From the NCBI RefSeq assembly GCF_910592395.1, contig NC_088311.1, forward strand, positions 16,742,501 through 16,806,500: a stretch of 64,000 nt of DNA, read 5' to 3'. This stretch comes from Lineus longissimus (Eukaryota; Nemertea; Pilidiophora; Heteronemertea; Lineidae). The notes below the pieces were generated by a model. That model did no database searches and had not been told where the DNA came from. It was given only the letters and a program-made list of their open reading frames with translations. Each line of letters begins with the position of its first letter. The stretch's first letter is position 1. Both the position numbers and the translations under genes were made by a program. Shown piece by piece: positions 34,415 through 53,303 of this stretch.

Positions 34415-34816
34415 CATCAACTCCGTTACGTCAACTCCGTTACGAAATCGTAACGGAGTTGATGTAACAGAGTTGATGCATTTTAAATTTTTGGCCACAT
34501 TGTCATTACATGGCAATGGGCTCATATGAAGTTCATGTAGTATGAGGTAGGGTTACCCATTAGCTTTCACTGCAACATGATGTTCATCAGTTTCTTGATG
34601 CACTGTGGATGCAAACTGCGTAACTGAGTTGATGGGTGAATTAAAATACTAACCTTTTTTTCAATTTATTGAGAAAAAAATGCCAGGAGGCCACTGAGCA
34701 AGGTGGGCGGCCATTTGTAATGTGGCATTATGTAACAGGACATCTGATTGGTTTGGCAATTAGATTAATTGGATCAGCATAGGTGGCACCACTGCACAGC
34801 CGTAACGGAGTTGATG
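34415..34816. repeat. Right subterminal repeats of the DNA transposon
   Basis: Copies of GTAACGGAGTTGATG or its complement lie at 34415-34429, 34431-34443, 34450-34464, 34464-34478 (one mismatch), 34620-34634 (one mismatch) and 34802-34816. Four of these are packed head-to-head within 64 bp and form a palindrome centred near 34446. Confidence 0.8.
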
Positions 34817-35319
34817 AAAGTTGAGGACAAGGGTTTCATAGTGCACTAATCAAAAACCACTGCATGGAAACTCCTGAAATTTTCAAAAAATAATGTTCAA
34901 TCATCAACAAACACGGACAAGCATGCATACCTCTAGTATGATGCACCCAAAAGATATAAAAAATGATTCAAAGTCGGGATACCAAGGGTTTGGACAAGCT
35001 AAAAGAGGGCGTTGTCGAACTTTGGCCCTGCATATTAGTTGTGAAAAAGTGCAAGGACACAATATATTGGGTATCATATTTTTGCTCAGAACCACCCTTT
35101 CATAAAAACAATAAAATTCATCATTTGAGTAGACACACATGGAAATTTAAGTCCAAGAGTTCACCGGACAGCATTTGGCCCTCTAATCTGATAATCACCC
35201 ATTTACAGGATGTCGTTTGTGATTTGGACTGTATCTTTTGTTCTTTAAAATATTACAATAATTGGGTGTTTATGCAGTGTCAACTTTGAGATCTGATGCA
35301 CTGATATTACTGATATTCA

Positions 35320-35890
35320 TACATACATACATACATAATGAAATTTATATAGCGCTGTATCCAGAGATGCGATCTCCGCTCAAAGCGCTTTACAATGATA
35401 GAGAAACTGATCAAAGATCAGAGACCTAAGACCCACCCAAACAGATGAGTCTTCAGGAGGGCCTTGAATGTAGTTAGGTCAGTACAAGATGTCAGTTCCG
35501 TAGGTAGCTGGTTCCACAACATTGGTCCAGCCACCGAAAATGCCCGGTCACCATAGGTTGGTATGCTTGTCTTGGGAACCAGTAGCCTGACACTTTCTGA
35601 TGACCGGAGCACCCGAGACTGGCATCTTGCACTGACAAGTTCACACAAGTATTCCGGTGCAATGTAATGAAGTGCCATGAAAGCAATTACAAGAACTTTG
35701 AATTGGATACACTGGAGAATAGGGAGCCAGTGCAACTCCCTGAGGATCGGGGTAATGTGCACTGACTTCCTGGTTCTTGTGACCAAACGGTCTGCCGAGT
35801 TTTGTACTCTCTGCAGAGGATTGATGGTTACGGCAGGGAGACCAATGGCAGGGAGACCATGATAACAAGTAGAAATAAATACTACTCTTG
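35320..35890 (-). mobile_element. LINE 3' fragment (CR1/L2-like RT C-terminus)
   Basis: The minus strand encodes the C-terminal end of a non-LTR reverse transcriptase: LPAVTINPLQRVQNSA (from about 35850), ILRELHWLPILQCIQFKVLV, ALHYIAPEYLCELV, then GDRAFSVAGPMLWNQLP and LTTFKALLKTHLF. Intact CR1/L2-type elements carry HWLPV, APxYL, GDRAFSVAAPxLWN and FKxxLKTxLF in this order. The 3' end has AAAGCGCTTTGAGCGGAG and the GCGCTATATAAA-type tail followed by a (TATG)n run at 35318-35337. 5'-truncated; the thumb-and-tail frame is open for 122 codons, but the RT core is missing. Confidence 0.85.
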
Positions 35891-37890
35891 ATTAGTCCTT
35901 GGTAAAACTGATTTTCGCAGGTTGTGTTCTTTATCGTTTGCATAATATTTCTAAGTCAAATATGTTGTTAATTTTACATCACTCTTGCATGTATTTTTCT
36001 TCTGTACTTGGCTTCTACCAGACACAATTACCTGAAAGGCTGTGTTTGCTGATTAGAGAGAGCATAGAGGCCATCAGCATTTACTAGTTTTGGAAAATGT
36101 AATATTTTGTGAACCATGTTAGACCGAAGAGTTTTATGGCAAAAGGATGCTACCTCTTAACTTTGCCCTTGTATTGTATGCATTCTTTGAAAGGCTTTTA
36201 AGCGTTTGCTTCAAAGGTTTTTTCAGCCAACACAAATATGCACCTGAAGAGGTTTTTTGGTAAAATACCCATAATGGTTTTTGAGATTTTGAAAAACCTC
36301 TATTCAAAAGCTCAAAAACCTATATTCCTAAGGGTGTGTTAATAGTTTGCTCACTCTGATGGGGATATGCTAGGATCGGGAACTATTTTTAGATTTTCAA
36401 GTGATGTTGCATCTCTGAGTCCTACAGTGTTTGAATAAAGGCATACATCCCTTTTTTTTGTTCAGGGGTGTAGCTGGCAGGGGGGGGGCAAATGCTCCTC
36501 AGGAAGTCCAAAACAATGGGTTTTTGACCGTGACTTTGGCTGAAAACTTTCAATAAGTGACCTTTTGCTCCCCAATGAGCCTTTTGCCCCACGCCCCTTT
36601 GCCCCCCCCCTGAACAAAAGGCTGGCCACACCCCTGTTGTTGCAACCTCACTTTGAAAACATAGCTCCTTGTGTGGAGTATCCTGACATATTCTCACTAG
36701 GGTACTTCAAAATTTATTTAGATTGTTCAGATTCTATACACCTTTCCAGAAATGGGGCGCTGAGTGTCCGAAATAGTGATGTCATAAGGGGAAACTAGGC
36801 CTTATGGTGGAGGGACAAAGGAGATAGTCATGGTTGACCAACACACTTGAATGCCTTTAATGATGGACAAGGGGGAAAAAGTTAGTTCCAATGCAAGCCA
36901 CCAATTTTGGGAAGCATGTATAGATAGCTGGATTCGAGAGAGTTTGTCACCCTGGACTCGGAGAGGTGGGCTACCCTCGGAGTGTTTGTTGCCGATTCCC
37001 CAGTGTGACATTTGAGGCCTTTCTCAACATTCACGGTTTATAGAGTGCTTAACCATGTTAACACTCTCTCCACCATGTCTACAGAGATTGTAAGTGTTCA
37101 TATCATGCAAACAGATGTATGCTATTGAAAGGTTGGTACTAAAAGACCAATACATTTTGAAATTGTGCATCAAATCAAAAATTTGGAAATCTGGAGGAGA
37201 TTGTGAGGGAATTTTACTATGCTCATTTATGTGCAATAATTATTATGATTATAATCATGATGTGTCACAATGTACATGTATTTGATGATTATTGATTATA
37301 TTGAACGAAATAAAAGTTATAAATCAAAATTGATTCGTACACATTTTCTTATACCCTTTACATGTTGGACCCTGTTGTCCCTGTCCCTATGATTGGAGTA
37401 CCCCATTCTCTCTAAGCTGGAGTCCTGGTTCAAAAATCACCAGAATTGTAGAAATTATATAAAACATTGATGAAAGGGTACTGTGAGCCCTATTCGCTTG
37501 TTGCTGTCCACCCTGGGTGGGGGTTGCTATTCTTGGTCCTGACATTTGCAGAACCTGTGATATATTTTTCATTTTTTCATTTATATTAAATCACCCAGTC
37601 ACTAAAAGCTCACCAACAAGCCTTACCTGAACAGCTAATTGAATTAGGCAGTCGTCTGCTCACGTATTCCATCATTGTCACCAGCTATCTTATCGTTACT
37701 GCTGTCTGATTTGTTTTCTAAGTCATTTTTAATACCCCATAATTCCCAGCCCATAGCACCTTTCTCGGGAATACTCGAAGAGCCAAGTTCCTCCTGATTA
37801 ACTGAACTATACAGCGATGCTTTTCCATATTGAGCAAAATACTAAGGTGCACAGGTAATGGGTGTCCTTTACTTCACAAAGGTGGCAAGT
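35891..37890. other. Intergenic stretch, no gene seen
   Basis: AT-rich sequence without supported coding content. It includes a C/G-homopolymer inverted segment at about 36455-36640 (GTTCAGGGG...CCCCTGAACAAAAGG-like arms). Confidence 0.4.
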
Positions 37891-38515
37891 GCCACCAGTA
37901 ATTTTGTCCAACCAGTGCTGAACATCAGTTAGGCAAAGGACATGGGCATGAAGTTTCTTGAACATGCTAAATGTAAAAGGCATAACATTTGCGAGTACAT
38001 ACTGACTGATTCCAGGCTCTCAAGTCATTCACCACTTTCCTCACGTGGCAATTTGGGTCTTCCTGACAGGTACTGACATGATTGCTGCTTGAAAGTGGCA
38101 AATGGCTTGAGAGTTCACTCTTGTGTGCTTGGAATCAGTAGTCAACAGAAATGGGCATAAATTTCCCTGAAAGACATGTGTACCTTTTGGAATAGGCTAC
38201 ATTGACCGCATGGCAATGGCTGGAGAGCTTGCTGTCATGTACTCAGAATCGATTGGTCAATGGAAAAGGGCATTGAGTTACCTGAAGGACATACCTTTCG
38301 TGAGTATGGATGGTAATGGTTGGGGACTTTGCTCTTGTGTACCCTGAATCAGTTGACAAAGGAAATGGGCATGGAGAGTCCACTCTCTTGTACACCGACT
38401 CGGCTGTCTAAGGAAATGGGCATAGAGTTTCCTGGAGGACTTGACTTGCGATTACATACTGGATAACAATGACTGGGGACTTTGCTCTTGTGCACTCTGA
38501 ATCCCATCCAAAATG
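37890..38515. repeat. Degenerate tandem array, period about 100-130 bp
   Basis: GAAATGGGCATAGAGTTTCC-like cores recur near 37945, 38148, 38262, 38362 and 38410, followed by CCTGAAGGACAT and GACTTTGCTCTTGTGTAC variants. Units are diverged; no coding function is apparent. Confidence 0.65.
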
Positions 38516-38748
38516 GAATTGATTGGTTTCTTGTTGGGCCAGTCTACCAAGTATTTTGCCCACACTGAAGCTGTTGCGAATGCATTGCCACAATCTTGGT
38601 GGTTGACTTGACCAGCTAAAGGGTGGAATGACATCAGCACTTGTGACTTGAAGCTTGGATTGTGCCTTTTCCTAAATCAAAAAGAACTTTGTAATATAAC
38701 AAATCGTAATTTGTGGTCTTTGCACTTGAGCTTAAGGAATATATTATA

Positions 38749-38926
38749 CAGTAGAACCTCTCTTAGCGGACACCTCTCTATTAAGGACAACCTCTCTATT
38801 AAGGACACTAGCTTTGGTCCCAAACTGGTTGTTTCCATTCAATGTGACTTCTCTAATCAGGACACCTCTCTATTAAGGACAGCACTTGTCAGTCTCGAGG
38901 GTGTCCTTAATAGAGAGATTCTACTG
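38749..38926. mobile_element. TA-flanked MITE, family A copy 3
   Basis: Starts CAGTAGAACCTCTCTTAGCG, ends TAGAGAGATTCTACTG, flanked by TA. Its interior has ATTAAGGACA three times. Confidence 0.85.
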
Positions 38927-39494
38927 TAAATGCATGGCCTTTGCCCTTGAACACCATTTCTATCAATTAAAACATGGCCTTTAACTTGCCCTTGGATTTA
39001 AACTTTCATCCATAGTCGACAAATGGGGGGTTGACGACGCACTCCGGATTTGACATGGCTGTTGACAAGATCATCGATTTCAATCCTACTGATGGTAAGA
39101 GGATCAAGAGGCTATACAGCTTGTAGGAAATAGGAAAGGGCATCTCTTAGAGGCTGCATGTGACAGGATCGACTCATTACACATGTTTTAATGAGTAATT
39201 AAGGGCACACTTCTCCAAGGAGAGGTCTATCTATCGTTAAAGGATGCAATCCAAGAGGCAAGTCAGACAAGGGAACTACCGTGTTTCTACCAGAAGAATC
39301 GAAGGACATCAATGGTACACCCGCTCCTATCATTACATAATCTTTTAACATCTTTTCAAGGTCACATTTTTAAGTCGAACTCAAATTTTATGGATAGTGA
39401 CATTTTGTCAGTATAAAACATGATTACAATCACAAGTGTGTAATATGAACTTTGAGCTTGACCCATGGTCACAAATTTTGCAATGACAGTCCTT

Positions 39495-39612
39495 CATCTT
39501 TGCCTGAATAATAATAATATCATCATCAAGGCAAAGATGAGTTTCCTAACTGTTGTATTCAGTATTTCCAATTGATTATTCAATTTGAAATTCTTAATAC
39601 AACAGTTAGGAA
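39495..39612. other. Two adjacent hairpins, the second of pre-miRNA size
   Basis: Hairpin 1 (39495-39539): CATCTTTGCCT pairs with AGGCAAAGATG, 11 bp around a 23-nt loop. Hairpin 2 (39543-39612): 70 nt, a perfect 17-bp basal stem TTCCTAACTGTTGTATT / AATACAACAGTTAGGAA, then three single mismatches and further pairing up to a 6-nt loop ATTATT. Size and structure fit either a microRNA precursor or a tiny inverted-repeat transposon. Confidence 0.45.
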
Positions 39613-39787
39613 CTTCCATTCATTGATTCACTACTGTCTTTTGTTGCCCCATGGAAGCACAATGTCATGGGCACATTTCATGAGGTATCAGTAGAAAAAT
39701 CACGAGGAAAATTTCATCCTGCTTTGTGTCATGAAACTTACAAATTTTAGACGGATTCTAGTACCAGAAGGATGTTATGATGAAACT

Positions 39788-39985
39788 GCCGCCAATGGCC
39801 TGGTGGTCAGTTGTCCGCCTCAGAAATGGAAGGTTGAAGGTTCGAGCCCCATTGCTTGCGCTTTCCAATGCAGTCTCAAATGCCAGGCATTGGTGATGGA
39901 CTTTGAAAGTTAATGGTGTTACATAAGCCAAATCTGGCTGGCCCTTTCATTGGGCCGGGGTAGCACTTTAATAAAACAAAACTTT
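39788..39985 (+). mobile_element. tRNA-derived SINE
   Basis: A tRNA-like head with A box TGGCCTGGTGGTCAG (about 39796) and B box GGTTCGAGCCC (39838-39848). A short body with CCTTTCATTGGGCCGGGG follows, and an AATAAAACAAAAC end. The surrounding open frame is not a gene. Confidence 0.7.
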
Positions 39986-40556
39986 TTTTCCTAGTCTAAT
40001 AAATAACAGAAGCTTTTTTCTGACAGAGACTGTGATGTGCACTTTATTTACACCAGAATGTTTCTGTACATTTCGTTGAAAAACATTATTCTGTGAAAAA
40101 CTACATTGAATATAACAAAAATAAAGCAGAACTATTCACAATCATTCAGTATTAGATTATATCTCCAATAAAAAATCGTACAGTAACATTTTGACATTTT
40201 CCATACAACTTTATAACAGCAACAAAATGTGTGGTTGGCAGTTTGCGGTAATGATTATTTTGGTATAATGTATATGACGTTAAAGGCTAACCTTAGTAAC
40301 TGATTCTCTCATTCTTTTTGGGTCGTTTTTTGGCTGTGAATAATGTTTCTTCATTCGTTTTTGCAATTTTTCAGATTCCCTTTTTACCAGAGAACAGCAT
40401 GAAAAATATGAGTCTGCATTGCTGGAGAATCTGAAAAAATTGCCAATACTTACCAAAGAAATGGCTTTAGTGGCTTCGATAGTTTTCAAATTCAAAATAC
40501 CACCTCTGTCTCGGATCGAAAATCTTAACCTCTCTATTATCTCGAGACACTCCTCC

Positions 40557-40796
40557 TTAAAGGAATATGGCATTTGTATTTAATCTTGGGTCAGGAAAAT
40601 AGAAGTGCAGTTATACACAATGCTGTAGTGCAGTTATCGTGCATGCAAGTTTGCTGAAACTTGGTATCTAAAGCATTTGTATATTTGTCTGCGCAATGAT
40701 GGCAACATGGAACTTAATATTTAGTATGTATGTAATAAAAAAATTTCAAATTCGATTACAAATTTCAAATTTTTAACAAATGGCATAGGCCTTTAA
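40557..40796. mobile_element. TTAA-bounded repeat, family C copy 2
   Basis: TTAAAGGAATATGGCATTTG at the left and CATAGGCCTTTAA at the right. The body is shared with 12483-12941 (GTGCAGTTAT, TTTAGTATGTAT, ATTACAAATTTCAAATTTTT). Confidence 0.7.
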
Positions 40797-41523
40797 CACA
40801 GCAACAGACCATACAAAGCTGACCATAAAATTAACAACAATCAATATCTATATTTTTGTTGGCCATTTTACAGTCGGCAAATTAACTGCGTGAATATTTT
40901 TTGGAGAGTCAAAATGCATTCATCTGGAAATATTGAGATAAACAACATGTATTATCATTGTACCCATGCTTAGTAATAATACCTGTCAGTTTTTTGCACT
41001 ATCCTGTTCCAAGAACTAAATCAACGAGAATGACAACTTTTTGTGCGTGACGTCATCAGTTTTAGGGCAAGTCTTCCAGAAGTTCTTCAAAACGGATAAC
41101 GTGAGTCGGGCTGTAGAACCCCAGGACTCCATTGAGAACAAATAATGGCAAACTTGTGGGACATTTTGGCGGTAAATGACCTTTTTTCACATTTGATTGA
41201 CCAGATGCAGTAAAAGTCTTTTGACAAGTCAAGACAGCATGATAAACAGGCCGTACTATGCCACTGAACAGTTGGTCCAAACACTGAAAACCGTGCAAAA
41301 ACGTCAGTTATCACTGGATGATCTCTGTCAAGACTGCGAAGCCCATTTCTATACCTCCGCCAGGAAGGAAAACCATTCTCGGAACAGGATTACAAAACCT
41401 CACTAAAAGTAATGTTCAGTATCAGTATTCCAAAAAATAACTGGTATAAAACACAAATTTTAATGAGAAATATAGAAATATAGATTAGAACAAAACTATA
41501 TATATTAAGCTCAGGCACACAAA

Positions 41524-41722
41524 TTTAATTGTAGAATGCCGTAGTGCAGTTATTATGCATACTAATTTGCTAACATGCGGTACTAAAGAGTATTTGTGTA
41601 TATGTCTACATAACGGCATCTTCAAAATGTTTATCCAGTACTTTTTTGACCAATTTTAAATTTTCAAATCAATACAATTACAATACAAATTTCAAATATT
41701 TAACAAACAGCGTAGACCTTTT
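41524..41722. mobile_element. TTAA-type repeat, family C copy 3 (degraded)
   Basis: Shares GAATGCCGTAGTGCAGTTAT, the TTTGCTAACATGCGGTACT stretch and the terminal AACAAACAGCGTAGACCTTT with the other copies, but lacks clean TTAA ends. Confidence 0.5.
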
Positions 41723-42052
41723 TAAAAAATACTTTACATACTTTAAAAAAACTAATTTACAAATTTTATATGTATTGTAAGTACACAATGGAATGGACAG
41801 GAGAACACAGGCATTGATTGACAAACCTTGCCACAGGTAGGTGAGATAAAGTTAGCATTTGAAAATGCCAGACTTCACCACTTGCAGCTGACAGTAACAG
41901 CGTAATTCAAATATCACCAGCTAACCCAGTGTAAATCTAAGCCAACCTAGGGTGCAGGACCTATTACGAAGCCATGCAAAAGCTCCCATGTACAGAATAA
42001 AACATCACTGTCCAAGGTTTGAGGAATTGAAACCGAACTGGAGGTATTGGTT

Positions 42053-42135
42053 GTCTCACCAAAACCACCAGGGTGGAACTCAACACATCGGTTTTGGCCA
42101 ATATTTTAGCTCCACCCGAGCGGTTTTGGTGAGAC
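42053..42135. repeat. Hairpin with 14-bp perfect stem
   Basis: GTCTCACCAAAACC (42053-42066) pairs with GGTTTTGGTGAGAC (42122-42135); GGTGGA and TCCACC extend the stem inside. A weaker copy of one arm (CAAGCGGTTATGGTTGCC) is at 42234-42251. Possibly a small MITE. Confidence 0.5.
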
Positions 42136-42562
42136 TATCATTACCGACAGTAAGGTATCAATGTCTATTCTAAAACATCCCAAATTAAATAACGAATAAT
42201 GTGGTTTAAATGCTTCCACATTTTGCACCAACCCAAGCGGTTATGGTTGCCTAATCATAACTGCCGAATTCAAAACGAGGCTTAACGCACAGTACATTTA
42301 CACTGTAATGTGCAGTTCATTCTAAACCCAGTTGTTTTAGAATATTTTATCATTAGCGTGTAATGAGAGCCATATATTACATACATTTGTACAGCTAGTT
42401 TGTAGGCCTGTAAACCATGTATTCTGGTCATAGTAGTTTTGCATCTTTGCTGAATTGTAAGATCAGCTAGCAAGAAAATATACAAGCTATTGTATATTAT
42501 TTAACACATTTAGAGGCCATTTCATTAATGAGAAATGTACAAGAATTCGATGCAGTGGTGGC

Positions 42563-42568
42563 TTTATT
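42563..42568 (-). terminator. TMEM53: Poly(A) signal of TMEM53
   Basis: AATAAA on the minus strand, about 173 nt past the TMEM53 stop; the nearest canonical hexamer downstream of the gene. Confidence 0.5.
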
Positions 42569-42740
42569 GGGAGCTAAAATACGATTTCCAATCTGGCTTT
42601 TATGGTGGTCACCACTGATGGTCTTTCACTAGGTTACAAACTAAAGTACCCTACTATCCTAGTATAGCCAAAAAAGTATTGAGTAAACTGATGGTATGGC
42701 ACACTCTAACAACCTGGCAACAGTCAATTATGCATCATTT

Positions 42741-44207
42741 TCACCTGTGAGTACAGGAGTCGATAAAATCATAGCATTTCTTCATGTAAGATTCTCTATG
42801 AGCTCTCAAATGTGACACATGGTCTGAATCGTCCCAGCACACAGACGTCACCTCAATTCCACGTGAACTTCTATGTTTAATCACCCTCTCTATAGCTGAA
42901 TACTTGATCATGCGATCTGCCTTGGAGTAAAGGTAAAGCTGGGGGCATGGAGATGGGTCACTCAGCATAGCGTTATAATACCCTATCACACCAGAAAATT
43001 GGCGCTGTCCTTTCAAACTACGGAATGTCCAAATGAACTGTTCCCAAACTCGAAACAAAAGTAGATAGATAAGAGTCAGAAATGCATAGATGTATCGACC
43101 AACGATACTTCCATTGTAAGAACTCGCAAGTGCCATGGCTGCATAAAACGAATTGCCTGGAGATGGACAGCTATCGAACACGCATCCTTTCAACTTCAGG
43201 GCTCGGTACTTGGTGTTTGAGTGAAGCTGTTCTGTGATGTTACGGTAGACGTAGCCACCCCCATTGCTGAAGACGTGAAAGAAGAGTTGGTTTTCCTCCA
43301 ATTCCATGTCGTAGAGAAGATCGAGAAGTTTAGTAGCAGTTCTCTTTAGTTTTGTGCTTTGATTGTAGAACAAATCTTCTATCGGTACAATGTATCGGAT
43401 GGTGACACACCTGTAAGTAAAAGAAATTGCCTAAATTATTAAAAGGCTGGAGCCTTATTCGTTCCGATATCACATTGGTCCATCTTTGCATGTAAATTGA
43501 ATATATATATAGCATGCATTGATTCTTCATTTTCTAAGTTTAATACTGGGAACAACTTCAGTGTTTGGGATTTGATGAGTAAAGGTAAAAAAAATGAAAA
43601 TGAAAGGTAAAGAAAATGAAAATGAAACTGGCAACTGTCAGTTCTTCCAATTCTATTTTTGCCAATGAACTCAAGAACTGTGCTTGCGATATGCTACAAC
43701 ATATTTGTTTACTTTACAAACCCAGCATTCGCAGAATTGTTTGCCATCTTTTTAAAAATCATATCCGTTGGCCATTTTATGTCGAAGTTAGTTACGAAAA
43801 GCCCCGACAGCAGCTGTTGCACGAGGCGCCAAAAAAGGACGCCGTGAGCGCTTCCATCCATGTGCAAGAAATCTAGCACGCCAGACGTATGTTGCAAAAA
43901 ATATCTGTCAACAAAGACAAAAAAATGTAACAATATTTACTATTTGGGACCAAAAAACCTGTGTTTCTGTTACACACCCTTTTTTCTCATAAATTTCACT
44001 GTATTTTGCTAGATGTTTGTCTTGACAATTCATCCATCCCAGCAGCACTATTACAGGTTGCTTGCCAATATTTGCTTCTGCTGAAACTGGGGTTCCATCA
44101 TCAGGCATCGAGGCCATCGCTTCATCAGCCCCATCATCATCTAAATTCGGTGTGGGGGAGGGAAATTCCACCACAAAATCTATATCGTCATCTGCAATTT
44201 CTGCCAT
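42741..44207 (-). CDS. TMEM53: Transmembrane protein 53 (DUF829 family)
   Basis: Two exons: 44207-43978 and 43410-42741 (TGA). Total 900 nt, 299 aa, against 277 in human. The junction completes a Gly codon (GG|G) and restores EKKGCVTIRY, like human KRGCIVIRY. Exon 1 has an acidic N-terminus, then [20 protein letters not shown]. Exon 2 has [24 protein letters not shown] (the nucleophile-elbow-like motif of this alpha/beta-hydrolase-like family), FDSCPSPG, a hydrophobic membrane segment near [36 protein letters not shown] and SDHVSHLR. Vertebrate TMEM53 is a nuclear-envelope protein linked to restraint of BMP-SMAD signalling; the same role here is inferred. Head-to-head with ARMH1, 306 bp apart. 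Confidence 0.95.
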
Positions 44208-44513
44208 GTTTACAATGAATGAAGGTCAAGGTTGAGCCCGCCGACATAATTTGTAACAACAAAGCTGATTGGCTGATTTGCAGCAGGTGCGAGAAAATTA
44301 TCCAATAGCAATCACGGTTACATTTGAACGGATCCAACATGGTGAACCGGTGTTAGCAACATGACAACACACTTCATATTTCTCTCGATTTAATCCCAAA
44401 TTCTATTTCATCTTGCTTTGAAAATCGTCAGAAACACGTAGAGAGAAAACTTAAAGTTACAAGGGACAGGAAAGTGCATTACTTTCAGCCCAAGAGTTTG
44501 AACTAATAGCAAA
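44208..44513. promoter_or_regulatory. Bidirectional promoter region of TMEM53 and ARMH1
   Basis: The 306 bp between the two start codons must hold both 5' UTRs and promoters. It has two CCAAT motifs in opposite orientation: ATTGG at 44268-44272 (CCAAT on the minus strand) and CCAAT at 44302-44306. No TATA box is evident. Transcription start sites are not visible. Confidence 0.6.
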
Positions 44514-51926
<7,413 letters not shown>

Positions 51927-52880
51927 GTAAGTATACCTCATTCATCTTCAAGATGTTTCAAAGAATTGAACCCATGTTGATGTTATGAGAAAGTTAATCT
52001 AACAGGTCTGGTGTAAGGAATGCATGAGATGTCTGTGAAACACGAATCCTAGTTGAAATGGTGAGCTGGGGTGGAGGGATTTGGATGCAAAGTACATAAT
52101 TTCGAACAGTGTGTTTATTCTAGCATCAAAATGGTGCTATTGTGTTCTAGAGCGTGTTGTGTGTTGTGTTCCTGTCCCTTGTGTTTTCTACTTTAGAAGT
52201 TGAAATGTTCAGCGTTTGCCCTCCCCTCTGAGAAATTTTTTACTCACATACATGTACATGTAGGTGACCTGCTCAGGTAAAAGGCCCTTGGGTTTAAAAA
52301 CAGACATTTTCACATTTTGCACAAAATTGCCTTCTTGATGTTTGGATAACACATGATGTTTACTTCAGAATTGATTTAGAACACAACTGTATTCTCTCAA
52401 GTATTTATTTTGAATTTATTATTTTGAGAAAACTTGAATGCAAACCATTAGTAACGCCAAGTTACCTGCTATTTACTTGACTTCATTAGCAACTGAATAT
52501 ACTATATCAGTTTCAAGAAAAAAAAATGCCTTCTCACTTTTCTCTGTTTAACTCCCTTTTATCCATATTTGTATGTGTAGGCCTACTTTTCCTGGAGCAG
52601 GTCACATATTGCACTGTGTTTTAGTTTAACGTGAGTGATTTAAATTGACTCTTATTGGTTATATAATGGTACTGCGGATGTGGAACTGGTACTAGGTAGC
52701 TGATTCAAAAGAACTTACCAATGGTCTACGAACCAAAGTCCATGTACCCTTGATTAACTTAGGCCCGTTGTGCCTCCCGCAGGTACAGTGGCCTGCTATA
52801 TGCCCTACACATGTCTTTGTACATCATTTTGAATGACTGTTGTCCTTAGCAAAAGCATCAGTCCAAAATAATTGCATCCT
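51927..52880. other. Non-coding stretch downstream of ARMH1 exon 9
   Basis: AT-rich, no supported exon. If ARMH1 ends at about 59.4 kb, this is its last intron. Confidence 0.4.
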
Positions 52881-53303
52881 GAGGAAATCGGGGGTTAATG
52901 TTCGCTTCTCCAGCCCTCCACACAAACCCCTGAGACATTCGCCCTCATTTGGTGAAGTGCCAGCGCAGAAGTAATTGCACCAAATCAGAGCATCGCTAGA
53001 AATTTCAAAAACGCAGTCGAAACGATATCCAAACTCGCATTTTCACTAGTTGTTTCATCAAACTGACGAATAGAGAGCGCTGTCTCCTTCGAGGGGAGGA
53101 CTGCAACCTCGATTCTTAGATTTCTGAGTGCGATTTCCATTCATACAAATCATTAGAAACTATGATACCAGAACCGAGGTTGACAGTTAAATCTCGGTGC
53201 TGACTTAAAGGTGATGTAAGTCTGCACTTCACAAAATGAAGGCGACTGCCTCAGGGGTTAGTGTGCAGGGCCAGTGAAGCGAACATTAACCCCTGATTTC
53301 CTC
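52881..53303. mobile_element. MITE with GAGGAAATC...GATTTCCTC ends
   Basis: GAGGAAATCGGGGGTTAATG (52881) and the complementary CATTAACCCCTGATTTCCTC (ending 53303) are near-perfect terminal repeats of about 27 bp, extended by TTCGCTTC/GAAGCGAA. Further inner arms are complementary (CACTTCAC at 53226 and GTGAAGTG at 52954). Confidence 0.8.

Larger units (their letters stand above)
21177..35200 (-). mobile_element. Large DNA transposon (Sola-like), split by a Gypsy retrotransposon
   Basis: The left end GGGTGATTATCAGATTAGGG (21177 on) and the right end read on the minus strand (GGGTGATTATCAGATTAGAG, from 35200 leftward) match for 18 bases and then imperfectly for about 25. ATTT flanks both sides (21173-21176 and 35201-35204), a 4-bp target duplication. 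Copies of GTAACGGAGTTGATG lie near both ends. The minus strand carries the remains of one transposase, N-terminus at 33563 and C-terminus at 22281. Removing the retrotransposon and one duplicated CCCT leaves about 6.05 kb. The 4-bp duplication, GGG...CCC ends and a DDE-type protein fit the Sola group (Sola2-like); the superfamily name is tentative. Confidence 0.8.

Noticed and set aside
35641-35943. Separate 100-codon minus-strand gene
   Set aside because: It is another frame of the LINE fragment at 35320-35890.
40280-40573. Possible exon of an unknown minus-strand gene (EECLEIIERLRF segment followed by GTAAGT)
   Set aside because: The frame overlaps the edge of a TTAA-bounded repeat, the apparent intron after GTAAGT would be only 23 bp, and no family is recognised.
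41197-41406. Possible plus-strand exon (QLSLDDLCQDCEAHF segment)
   Set aside because: It looks protein-like over about 40 residues, but there are no convincing splice partners nearby and no family match I can name.
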